A stretch of DNA of 64,000 nt from an uncultured Lachnospiraceae bacterium (GTDB lineage: Bacteria; Bacillota; Clostridia; Lachnospirales; Lachnospiraceae): positions 23,060-87,059 of the forward strand of contig CAMKEX010000001.1 in NCBI GenBank assembly GCA_946411695.1. Direction: 5' to 3'. A model generated the notes under the pieces. It searched no databases. It was not told the origin of the DNA and worked only from the letters and a program-made list of their open reading frames with translations. The position numbers and the translations under genes were made by a program. How positions within the stretch are numbered: position 1 is the stretch's first letter; each line of letters begins with the position of its first letter. Positions 11,398-19,672 of the stretch are shown here, one piece after another.

Positions 11398-11440
11398 AAA
11401 AAACTGCGGCAGGACAGCATATATGCCCTGCCGCAGTTTT
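11398..11440 (-). terminator. Intrinsic (bidirectional-looking) terminator downstream of glgA
   Basis: AAAAACTGCGGCAGG...CCTGCCGCAGTTTT. Confidence 0.85.
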
Positions 11441-11476
11441 CAAATTCAGATCATCAGATCATTTTGCAAATAATCC

Positions 11477-12931
11477 TCAGCCGATGAGCCAGTCATACAT
11501 CTCCTGATACTTGGCAGCGGACTGTGCCCAGGAGAAGTCTGCGCGCATAGCACGTTCAACCATCTTGTTCCACTCGAGGCGCTTGTCATAGTAGACCTGC
11601 TCGGCATAGCGGATGGAGTGCATCATCTCATGCGCATTGTAATTTGCAAATGTGAAGCCTGTACCGGTTCCCTCATATTCATTGTAAGGCTCAACGGTAT
11701 CTTTCAGGCCGCCGGTCTCGCGTACGATCGGAAGTGTGCCGTAGCGCAGGGACATCAGCTGGCTGAGTCCGCAGGGCTCAAACAGGGAAGGCATCAGGAA
11801 GGCATCGGAGGAAGCATAGATCTTGTGGGACAGTTCATCCGAATAGTAGATGTTCGCAGAGATCTTGTCATTGTACTTCCAGTCGAAGTAGCGGAACATG
11901 TTCTCATAGCGCTCTTCGCCGGTACCCAGAACGACCATCTGGATGGCGTCGAGGGAGAGGATCTCCTCGAGCACATAGGCGATCAGATCGAAGCCCTTCT
12001 GGTCTGTCAGACGGGAGACGATACCGATCATGAAGCACTTCTCGTCAACCTTGAGTCCCAGTTCCTTCTGAAGCGCAAGTTTATTCTTGACTTTCATCTT
12101 GCGGAAGTTGTCAACTGTATAAGGCTGCGGAATCTTCTTGTCATTGTCCGGTGAGAAATCAGTGTAGTCGATGCCGTTGATGATACCGCGCAGGTCGTTG
12201 CTCCTGGCATTCATCAGACCGTCAAGACCCTCGCCGTAGAACTGTGTCTTGATCTCTTCCGCATAGGTCGGAGAAACGGTAGTAATGGCATCTGCGTAGA
12301 CCAGACCGCCCTTGAGGAGGTTGGCATCCTTGTAAGCCTCGAGCTTATCCGGTGTGAAATAGTAGCCGGAAAGACCGGTGATATCTTCAACATCGCGGAC
12401 ATTCCACTTGCCCTGGAACTTCAGGTTGTGGATGGTCATGACGGACTTGATGCCCTGGAAGAACTCATTGCCGGCAAAACGCTCTTTGAGATAAACAGGG
12501 ACAAGACCTGTCTGCCAGTCATGGCAGTGGATCAGGTCGGGACGGAAATCGATTGCAGGAAGCGCGGACAGCACTGCCTTGGAGAAGAATGCGAAACGAG
12601 TGATCTCAAACAGAGGATCATCCGTATAAGGCTTGTCACTGGTAAAGAATCCTTCATTATCAATGAAGTAGAAGGTGATTCCCTCAACCTCTGCTTTCAG
12701 CACGCCTACATACTCGCTCTTCCAGTGGAAGTCCATGTAGAAGTGTGTGACATACTCCATCTTGTCCTTCATATCCTGCTTCATGCAGGAATACTTGGGC
12801 ATGATCACTCTGACGTCATAATACTCTTTGTCAAGTTCCTTCGGAAGAGAACCGACAACATCCGCCAGTCCGCCGGTCTTAATAAAAGGAACGCCCTCAG
12901 ATGCCACAAAAAGAATCTTCTTCATATTCAA
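11477..12931 (-). CDS. glgA: Glycogen synthase
   Basis: MKKILFVASEGVPFIKTGGLADVVGSLPKEL; GT5 motifs (SLFEPCGLSQLMSLRYGTLPIVRETGGLKDTV). Confidence 0.96.
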   Translation of the reverse strand: MNMKKILFVASEGVPFIKTGGLADVVGSLPKELDKEYYDVRVIMPKYSCMKQDMKDKMEYVTHFYMDFHWKSEYVGVLKAEVEGITFYFIDNEGFFTSDKPYTDDPLFEITRFAFFSKAVLSALPAIDFRPDLIHCHDWQTGLVPVYLKERFAGNEFFQGIKSVMTIHNLKFQGKWNVRDVEDITGLSGYYFTPDKLEAYKDANLLKGGLVYADAITTVSPTYAEEIKTQFYGEGLDGLMNARSNDLRGIINGIDYTDFSPDNDKKIPQPYTVDNFRKMKVKNKLALQKELGLKVDEKCFMIGIVSRLTDQKGFDLIAYVLEEILSLDAIQMVVLGTGEERYENMFRYFDWKYNDKISANIYYSDELSHKIYASSDAFLMPSLFEPCGLSQLMSLRYGTLPIVRETGGLKDTVEPYNEYEGTGTGFTFANYNAHEMMHSIRYAEQVYYDKRLEWNKMVERAMRADFSWAQSAAKYQEMYDWLIG

Positions 12932-13102
12932 TGACCCCCTGTTACAATAATGAAAATTGGGTATGCAGTCTATAGGTATTCTGATGATTGTTCCGGCAAA
13001 GAAGCGAAAATTCCCGAAATAATCAATCTTCCATCATTATACCTTATTCTCTGGCATTTTGCTTAATATTTTTGGAAAATATGAGCTTTTTTTGTCACAA
13101 AT

Positions 13103-13687
13103 TTAATCTCTGCAGCCCGCAATGTCATAATATTTCTGCATGGACGCCCTGCGTATACCCAGAAGTGACTGGACAGCTGCCGGGTCGGTCCCTCCTCTGA
13201 GCAAAGAAACCGCCAGTGAAGTCCTCAGGTCCTCAGGTGACACTCCCCTGTCGATCCCGGCAGACAGCGCATATTTTCTGACGATCTTCCACACAGCCTG
13301 CCTGGTCAGCTGCTCTCCTCCTCTGCCGGGAAAGAGTAAAGACCCGGGTCCCTGCACATCCCCGCGCACATCAAAGAGATACTTCATCAGGCTCTCCCTG
13401 GTCCGGCTTCCGAACGGGATCATCCTCTGAGCCCCTCCCGAGAGCAGGATACAGGAAATCTGCAGATCAACATTCTCAATCCGAAGCGCCGCAAGTTCAC
13501 GGACCTTCAGTCCGGCACCTCCCAGAAGCTCCAGGATCGCTCTGTCCCTGATCCCTGCATGGCTCTGCCGGTCCGGTGCATCCAAAATGCGCAGTCGTTC
13601 TTCTTTCGTCAGGATCATCTCCGATCCTCTTTGGCTTTCATTCATACTAACCTCTGATGGCGGAAGGCTTTTGTCCGGCGGCAGCAC
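13103..13687 (-). CDS. Tyrosine recombinase-like (XerD-like) catalytic-domain-only protein, degenerate active site
   Basis: GIRDRAILELLGGAGLKVRELAALRIENVDL...SPEDLRTSLAVSLLRGGTDPAAVQSLLGIRRASMQKYYDIA aligns by eye to the XerD catalytic domain. Confidence 0.75.
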   Translation of the reverse strand: MLPPDKSLPPSEVSMNESQRGSEMILTKEERLRILDAPDRQSHAGIRDRAILELLGGAGLKVRELAALRIENVDLQISCILLSGGAQRMIPFGSRTRESLMKYLFDVRGDVQGPGSLLFPGRGGEQLTRQAVWKIVRKYALSAGIDRGVSPEDLRTSLAVSLLRGGTDPAAVQSLLGIRRASMQKYYDIAGCRD

Positions 13688-13735
13688 TTGCTGCGTAAGC
13701 GGGCCAAGTGTTTTGCACGCACGAAGGTAAAAAAT

Positions 13736-13778
13736 GGTAAAGGATCATGCAATTTGGGCCGCTCCGGCGGCACAAATG
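13736..13778. repeat. Dispersed intergenic repeat (second copy at 40814-40855)
   Basis: GGTAAAGGATCATGCAATTTGGGCCGCTCCGGCGGCACAAATG. Confidence 0.75.
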
Positions 13779-13779
13779 A

Positions 13780-13817
13780 AAAGTGCTGCGGATTCCTTCC
13801 GGCCTTCCGCAGCACTA
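13780..13817 (-). terminator. Hairpin downstream of rny
   Basis: AGTGCTGCGG...CCGCAGCACT. Confidence 0.55.
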
Positions 13818-13858
13818 ACAATCATTTTCTCAATAAATAAAAATATTAATATATGGTA

Positions 13859-15409
13859 TTATTTCGCATAATCCGTAACTCTGGACTCACGGATTAAGTT
13901 TACTTTGATCTGACCGGGATATTCCATATCTGCTTCGATCTTCTTGGAAATATCTCTTGCCAGAATTACCATATCAGCATCACTGATCTGCTCAGGAACT
14001 ACCATTACGCGAACTTCTCTGCCTGCCTGTATGGCATAAGAATTACTGACCCCTTTAAAACTGTTGGTGATTTCTTCTAATTGTTTCAGTCTTGTCGTAT
14101 ATGCTTCAAGAGTTTCTCTCCTTGCACCCGGACGGGCTGCGGAGATCGTATCTGCCGCCTGTATGATACATGCGATCAGACTTGCCGGCTCTACGTCACC
14201 GTGGTGCGCTTCCACGGAATTAATGACTGTCTGTGATTCTTTATATTTCCTGCAGAGTTCGGCACCCAGCTGTACATGAGAACCTTCCATCTCATGATCG
14301 ACCGCCTTGCCGATATCATGCAGAAGTCCGGCGCGTTTAGCAAGACGGACATCAAGCCCGAGCTCACTCGCCAGAAGACCGGATAACTGTGCAACTTCGA
14401 TGGAATGCTTGAGTGCATTCTGTCCGTAACTTGTGCGGAAACGCATCTTGCCCAGGAGACGAACGAGTTCGGGATGAATCCCGTGTACGCCGACTTCCAA
14501 TGTGGCGGCTTCTCCTTCTTCTTTGATCCTGGCTTCCACTTCACGCTGTGCCTTGCCGACCATTTCCTCGATCCTGGCAGGATGGATTCTGCCATCGACG
14601 ATCAGCTTCTCCAGCGCTACACGTGCAACCTCGCGGCGAATCGGGTCAAATGCCGATATTACAACCGCTTCCGGTGTATCATCGATAATCAAGTCGACGC
14701 CTGTCATCGTCTCAAGAGTACGAATATTGCGTCCTTCACGTCCGATGATTCTGCCCTTCATTTCATCACCGGGCAGCTGGACAACAGAAATTGTAGCTTC
14801 GGAAACATGATCTGCCGCACAGCGCTGTATGGCATTGACCACATATTCCTTGGCCCGCTTATCTGCTTCTTCCTTGGCTTCCGCCTCGATCTCCTTGATC
14901 ATTCTGGCGGAATCCAGTTTCACTTCATCTTCAACAATCTTTAAAAGGTGTTCTTTTGCCTGTTCGGAGGTCAGGCCCGAAATACGCTCGAGTTCCTGTA
15001 TGCGCTGCTCATTAAGCATTGAAACTTCTTTCTGAAGTTTCTGCAGGTTTTCTTCCTTGGCTGCAAGACTCTGTTCCCTGCGCTCCAGCTGTTCGACTTT
15101 ATTATCGATCTGCTCTTCCTTCTGCTGAATCCTTCGCTCATTTTTCTGAACTTCATTGCGCCTGTTCTGGATCTCTTTCTCGAGTTCGTTCTTGGATTTG
15201 AACGTCTCCTCGCGGATCTCCAGCATAGCTTCGCGCTTCTTGGATTCGGCTTCGCGAAGGGCTTCGTCGATGATCGTTCTTGCCCTTGCATCTGCGCTGT
15301 CCACCTTGATCTCATCCTGCTTTCTGTGATTGCTGGATGTGATATACCAGGTGACGGGAACTGCCACTGCCATTGTAAGAATCACTGCAATAATGATTCC
15401 TATATTCAT
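13859..15409 (-). CDS. rny: Ribonuclease Y
   Basis: N-terminal TM plus coiled coil, KH domain ([36 protein letters not shown]), HD domain. Confidence 0.96.
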   Translation of the reverse strand: MNIGIIIAVILTMAVAVPVTWYITSSNHRKQDEIKVDSADARARTIIDEALREAESKKREAMLEIREETFKSKNELEKEIQNRRNEVQKNERRIQQKEEQIDNKVEQLERREQSLAAKEENLQKLQKEVSMLNEQRIQELERISGLTSEQAKEHLLKIVEDEVKLDSARMIKEIEAEAKEEADKRAKEYVVNAIQRCAADHVSEATISVVQLPGDEMKGRIIGREGRNIRTLETMTGVDLIIDDTPEAVVISAFDPIRREVARVALEKLIVDGRIHPARIEEMVGKAQREVEARIKEEGEAATLEVGVHGIHPELVRLLGKMRFRTSYGQNALKHSIEVAQLSGLLASELGLDVRLAKRAGLLHDIGKAVDHEMEGSHVQLGAELCRKYKESQTVINSVEAHHGDVEPASLIACIIQAADTISAARPGARRETLEAYTTRLKQLEEITNSFKGVSNSYAIQAGREVRVMVVPEQISDADMVILARDISKKIEADMEYPGQIKVNLIRESRVTDYAK

Positions 15410-15538
15410 ACAGGAGCACCTCCATATTCAATTGAACTGTTTGCTTTATTGTATAGAACACAAATTCCTGCAAATTCTGTTTCCCAGACAACAACAGAAT
15501 ATTCATTGTATTCTATCGAACAAACTCACAACATATTG

Positions 15539-15567
15539 ATTCTAAACTTAATATGTTCGCATGTCAA
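15539..15567 (-). promoter_or_regulatory. Predicted SigA promoter for rny
   Basis: Minus strand TTGACA-N17-TAGAAT. Confidence 0.6.
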
Positions 15568-15654
15568 GTCATTCCTGAGTATGGGGTCCTGCCCGTAACG
15601 CCGTCCCCGGACCTCTTCAAATCCTGTCGGGACCGCTCCGGCAGGGTTTTGGTC

Positions 15655-16323
15655 TCAACTATAATCTCCTTCTGCCGAGCGCCGGATCAGGTCTGCCGGA
15701 TAACCTTTTCTGTGCAGAAAAGCCATGGTCTTCTGCCTCTCCTCGTAGGTCGCCCTGTCAGGATCAAATCCGCGCTTTCTCAGAAGACGGAGCACCTGTT
15801 CCTTCTGCGCCTCCTCAATGTCTTCCTCCAGGCCGACTTCCGCGAAAGCCTCTTCAATATCTGTCCCGGAGATCCCTCTTTCAGTCAGGTCCCGCGTGAT
15901 CCGAAGTCTGCTTCTGTCCTGCAGATGACTTCTCACATAGCTGCGGGCATAGCGGCGGTCATCCAGGTAACCTGCCCTGTGCAGTTTATCGACCGCATCC
16001 TCCACAAGGGAGGCGGGAAAGCCGGCATCGCACAGTTTCTCCCGGAGCCGCTGCTCGGAATAATCCCTGCTTCCCAGAAGTGTGCCGCAGCGCTGCATGC
16101 ATGCCGCGCGCAGAGATCTCATGATCTCTTCAAACGTCTCCTCTGCGATTTCTCCGCCTTCCTCAAGTCCCAGCCGGGACACCTTTGAAGAGGACAGGAC
16201 AAAACTCTCCCCGTCCTCCAAAGTCACCCGCACACGGCCCCGCGCCGGACGGGAAGCTGTGTCCCCGCCGCACCCCTGCCGGGTCCTGTTCCCAATCTGT
16301 TCGATCGAAAGAATTTCGTGCAA
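15655..16323 (-). CDS. recX: Regulatory protein RecX
   Basis: YLDDRRYARSYVRSHLQDRSRLRITRDLTERGIS; adjacent to recA. Confidence 0.85.
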   Translation of the reverse strand: MHEILSIEQIGNRTRQGCGGDTASRPARGRVRVTLEDGESFVLSSSKVSRLGLEEGGEIAEETFEEIMRSLRAACMQRCGTLLGSRDYSEQRLREKLCDAGFPASLVEDAVDKLHRAGYLDDRRYARSYVRSHLQDRSRLRITRDLTERGISGTDIEEAFAEVGLEEDIEEAQKEQVLRLLRKRGFDPDRATYEERQKTMAFLHRKGYPADLIRRSAEGDYS

Positions 16324-16364
16324 AGCCTGTCCCTCACTGCCTTTCTGTCACATCATTCGCAGGA

Positions 16365-17426
16365 TCATTCGCCGTCAGTTCCTTCCTCCCGGGCAGGAGC
16401 CGGCATCTTGGCTCCGTCCGGATCAAGATTGTAGTACTCCCGCACTTTGCGGTCGATCTCTGCGAGAAGGTCCGGATGATCCAGCAGGAACTGCTTGGAA
16501 TTTTCACGTCCCTGCCCCACGCGGCTGCCCTCGTAGTTGTACCAGGCGCCGCTCTTATTGACAATATCACACGCTGCGGCAAGGTCCAGAACATCGCCTA
16601 CATAGGAAATGCCTTTGCCGTACATGATATCAAACTCCGCCTCTTTGAAAGGAGGTGCGATCTTGTTCTTCACGATCCTGACTCTTGTGCGGTTACCGAT
16701 GCTCTCTCCGCTCTGCTTGAGGGTCTCGATCCTGCGAACGTCCATGCGGACAGAGGCATAGAATTTCAGCGCGCGTCCGCCGGTGGTCACCTCGGGATTG
16801 CCGAACATAACACCGACCTTCTCACGCAGCTGGTTGATAAAGACCACCGAGCAGTTGGATTTGCTGATCACTGCCGTGAGCTTGCGGAGCGCCTGTGACA
16901 TCAGGCGCGCATGAAGGCCGACATGGGAATCTCCCATATCGCCGTCGATCTCCGCCTTGGGCACCAGCGCCGCCACAGAGTCAACGACGACGATATCGAT
17001 CGCGCCGGAGCGGACCATGGTCTCGGTGATCTCCAGCGCCTGCTCGCCGCTGTCGGGCTGGGAGATATACAGATTGTCGATATCCACGCCGATATTCTTG
17101 GCATAAACCGGGTCAAGTGCGTGCTCGGCATCAATGAATCCCGCAATGCCGCCGCGCCGCTGGACTTCCGCGATCATATGCAGTGTGACGGTCGTCTTAC
17201 CGGAGGATTCAGGTCCGTAGATCTCAATGATCCTGCCCTTGGGAATTCCGCCCAGTCCCAGAGCGATATCCAGGCTGAGGGAACCCGTGGGGATCGTCTC
17301 CACACTCAGCTGCGCTGCGGGATCGCCCAGTTTCATCACGGCGCCCTTGCCGAACTGTTTCTCTATCTGTGAGAGCGCTGCATCCAGCGCCTTCTGTCTG
17401 TCATCTTTTGCAATAGCCATTTTCAC
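16365..17426 (-). CDS. recA: Recombinase RecA
   Basis: [31 protein letters not shown]; full RecA core. Confidence 0.98.
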   Translation of the reverse strand: MKMAIAKDDRQKALDAALSQIEKQFGKGAVMKLGDPAAQLSVETIPTGSLSLDIALGLGGIPKGRIIEIYGPESSGKTTVTLHMIAEVQRRGGIAGFIDAEHALDPVYAKNIGVDIDNLYISQPDSGEQALEITETMVRSGAIDIVVVDSVAALVPKAEIDGDMGDSHVGLHARLMSQALRKLTAVISKSNCSVVFINQLREKVGVMFGNPEVTTGGRALKFYASVRMDVRRIETLKQSGESIGNRTRVRIVKNKIAPPFKEAEFDIMYGKGISYVGDVLDLAAACDIVNKSGAWYNYEGSRVGQGRENSKQFLLDHPDLLAEIDRKVREYYNLDPDGAKMPAPAREEGTDGE

Positions 17427-17441
17427 GTCTCCTTTAGATTC

Positions 17442-17455
17442 AGAACATCTGTTCG
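17442..17455 (-). promoter_or_regulatory. LexA/DinR-like SOS box overlapping the recA transcription start
   Basis: Minus strand CGAACAGATGTTCT, immediately downstream of TTGCAG-N17-TATACT. Confidence 0.7.
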
Positions 17456-17462
17456 CTTTCTC

Positions 17463-17491
17463 AGTATAGCATTCCGTATTCCGGCCTGCAA
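17463..17491 (-). promoter_or_regulatory. Predicted recA promoter
   Basis: Minus strand TTGCAG-N17-TATACT (17463-17468 and 17486-17491). Confidence 0.65.
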
Positions 17492-17516
17492 GTGTTTTTT
17501 CCGGTGTTTTTTATGA

Positions 17517-17625
17517 CCCAAAAAGAGCCGCACGCAAAAAACCATCGATTTTCCGCGTCCGACTCCGTAAATAACAATTCTATATATGCAGACTGTTCCG
17601 CCCTGCTTTTGTACTGTCAGAATAG
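17517..17625 (-). ncRNA. Candidate ~110-nt small RNA upstream of recA (promoter plus terminator only)
   Basis: TTGACT-N17-TATACT at 17632-17660 (minus) followed by a GAGTCGGACGC...GCGTGCGGCTCTTTTT hairpin. Confidence 0.35.
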
Positions 17626-17732
17626 GTTTTCAGTATAATCCAAAGTCCGATGTCAGTCAATCCTGCGCCGCCCCCGCAAACAGTCGGCGGATGCACACAG
17701 GCCCCCGTCCGGGTCCTGTCGGGGAATGACAG

Positions 17733-18485
17733 TTACTGCGGAATATCCAGGTCCTCGATCCTGCCGCCTGTGAGACGGACAGCTTCCGCGATCTGTTCCG
17801 CGGACACATCTCCCTCTCCCGCAAGTTCCATGGGAGTCACCTTTCTGCCCAGTTCCTCAGCCAGTTCGTGCGCCTTGTCCGCGACCAGATTGACCATATC
17901 CTCCATCTGTCTGTCCATGGCGTGGTCATCCAGCATGGCAGAGATGAGGTCCTCCATACTGTCCATCACTCTTCTGCCCAGCTCTCCGTCCACCTCCTGC
18001 GGGCTGTCTAGGTGCCCCAGGAGTTTGACGCCTGTCACCAGCGCCTCATTGCCCGCACCGATCAGTTCCTCAATGCTGACGCCCTGACCGGAATAGAGTT
18101 TTGCGATATCCACAACAGAGGCCAGCATCTGCTCGGAGAGTTCCTTCTGGGCGGAGTGCTCTCCCGCCATGGCCGAGATCTTCACCGCCTCCAGAACTGG
18201 GTCGGAGAGCCGGGGAATCTCTTCGAGCATCTCCATATAGGATGCAAGGAAATTCTTCTCCTCATCCGGAAGGGCATCCGGATCGCCGGCCTGAGCGCCC
18301 ACGACGATCCTGTTGGCCTTCAGATAGTCCTCGACCTGCTGCAGCTGCTTATCCTCCAGTGACAGACCGCTGAAGATCTCCGAGATCTCTTCTCTGGAAA
18401 TCCTTCCTCCGTCACGCCTGGCCTGCTTCAGAGTGTCCTGCAGCAGGGCCATAAATTTCTGTTCTCTCTGAACACTGTTGTCCAT
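17733..18485 (-). CDS. Sigma-70-like protein lacking region 4 (unknown function)
   Basis: Region 1.1-like N-terminus, 1.2/2.1-2.2-like FLASYMEMLEEIPRLSDPVLEAVKISAMAGEHSAQKELSEQMLASVVDIAKLYSGQGVSIEELIGAGNEALVTGV, region 3-like HELAEELGRKVTPMELAGEGDVSAEQIAEAV. Confidence 0.75.
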   Translation of the reverse strand: MDNSVQREQKFMALLQDTLKQARRDGGRISREEISEIFSGLSLEDKQLQQVEDYLKANRIVVGAQAGDPDALPDEEKNFLASYMEMLEEIPRLSDPVLEAVKISAMAGEHSAQKELSEQMLASVVDIAKLYSGQGVSIEELIGAGNEALVTGVKLLGHLDSPQEVDGELGRRVMDSMEDLISAMLDDHAMDRQMEDMVNLVADKAHELAEELGRKVTPMELAGEGDVSAEQIAEAVRLTGGRIEDLDIPQ

Positions 18486-18576
18486 AAACAGTCATCCTCC
18501 CTGTCCGTCACACCCTTTCCGATCATGCCGGAACATGTCTGCTCCATGGCATCACCTGTAAAAAAATGCAGCGGCC

Positions 18577-19479
18577 CTACTTTTCGATCTTCATCATGTG
18601 CGGGGTCTCTCCCGCTTTTACATGCACATGGGAAAAGAGATGGTCCTGACAGTATTCAAGACCTCCCTCGCATTTACTGCAGTAGCGGAATTCCAGCTGA
18701 TCCGAATCTTTTTCCGTTCGTCCGCAGATGGCGCAGCGGTGAATGGCATCAGACCCCGGCGAGCTCTTTCTGCCCTCGGCGACCGAGCGCCGGAACTGCT
18801 GCCTGCGGCGCACCTGCCGGGGAGTATAGCTCATCCAGCTGCGGGAACGCATATACAGAAGGACCACATTCAGCAGGGCAGCCGCGATCACAAAGCGCTC
18901 CGCACTGTTGCCGCCGATCATGCTCATGACCAGGAAGCCCGCATCGATCCAGCCCAGATACTTGACCTTGATGGGAAGGACAAAAAACAGGTAGACCTGT
19001 GCCTCCGGGAATGTCAGCGCAAACGCCAGAAATATGGACATATTGATGTAATAAGTACTGAAGCAGCTGGCGTAATATCTGGTCTGCCCCGCCAGATCGA
19101 TGCCGCTCAGACCGCTGACCCGCAGAGAGACATACCACAGAAGGGCACTCAGGATAGTCAGGAGTATTCCCAGGAATATATAAACATTGTACTTGTAATC
19201 ACCCCAGACCCGCTCCAGCGCGGTGCCGATACTGTAGTAAAAATACAGCATGATAGCGACAAAGAAGAGATTTCCTCCTGCCGACGGGGGTACCAGGAGC
19301 CAGGAAATAATACGCCAGAACTGGCCGTGAAGCAGAGCCGTCACATCCAGGACAAGATAGGAAAAAACCCTGCCCGGCCAGGCAAAATAGAGCACATAGC
19401 CTAAAATATATAGAACCACGAGCTTCAGAGACAGATTGCTCAGGGCATATTTGCCGAATTTCTTTTCACAATTACTCAT
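18577..19479 (-). CDS. Rhomboid/Derlin-like membrane protein with C-terminal zinc-binding module
   Basis: MSNCEKKFGKYALSNLSLKLVVLYILGYVLYFAWPG; ~6 hydrophobic segments; CAICGRTEKDSDQLEFRYCSKCEGGLEYCQDHLFSHVHV. Confidence 0.65.
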   Translation of the reverse strand: MSNCEKKFGKYALSNLSLKLVVLYILGYVLYFAWPGRVFSYLVLDVTALLHGQFWRIISWLLVPPSAGGNLFFVAIMLYFYYSIGTALERVWGDYKYNVYIFLGILLTILSALLWYVSLRVSGLSGIDLAGQTRYYASCFSTYYINMSIFLAFALTFPEAQVYLFFVLPIKVKYLGWIDAGFLVMSMIGGNSAERFVIAAALLNVVLLYMRSRSWMSYTPRQVRRRQQFRRSVAEGRKSSPGSDAIHRCAICGRTEKDSDQLEFRYCSKCEGGLEYCQDHLFSHVHVKAGETPHMMKIEK

Positions 19480-19582
19480 CAGTTTCCTCCGGGAACGATT
19501 GATCACCGCCGTGCTTTTCGGACAGCTTTCTTTACTGCATTTTAACATCGGCCATTGCGATTGTAAATCCCGCTCTGCATCG

Positions 19583-19611
19583 TTGATTTTTGCCCTTCCT
19601 TCTATTATAAT
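19583..19611 (+). promoter_or_regulatory. Predicted promoter for the acyl-CoA dehydratase activase gene
   Basis: TTGATT-N17-TATAAT. Confidence 0.6.
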
Positions 19612-19672
19612 CATAGTTTCAGAATCGCATTACAGATACTTCTTAATTTTAATCTGAAAGGAATTATCACCC

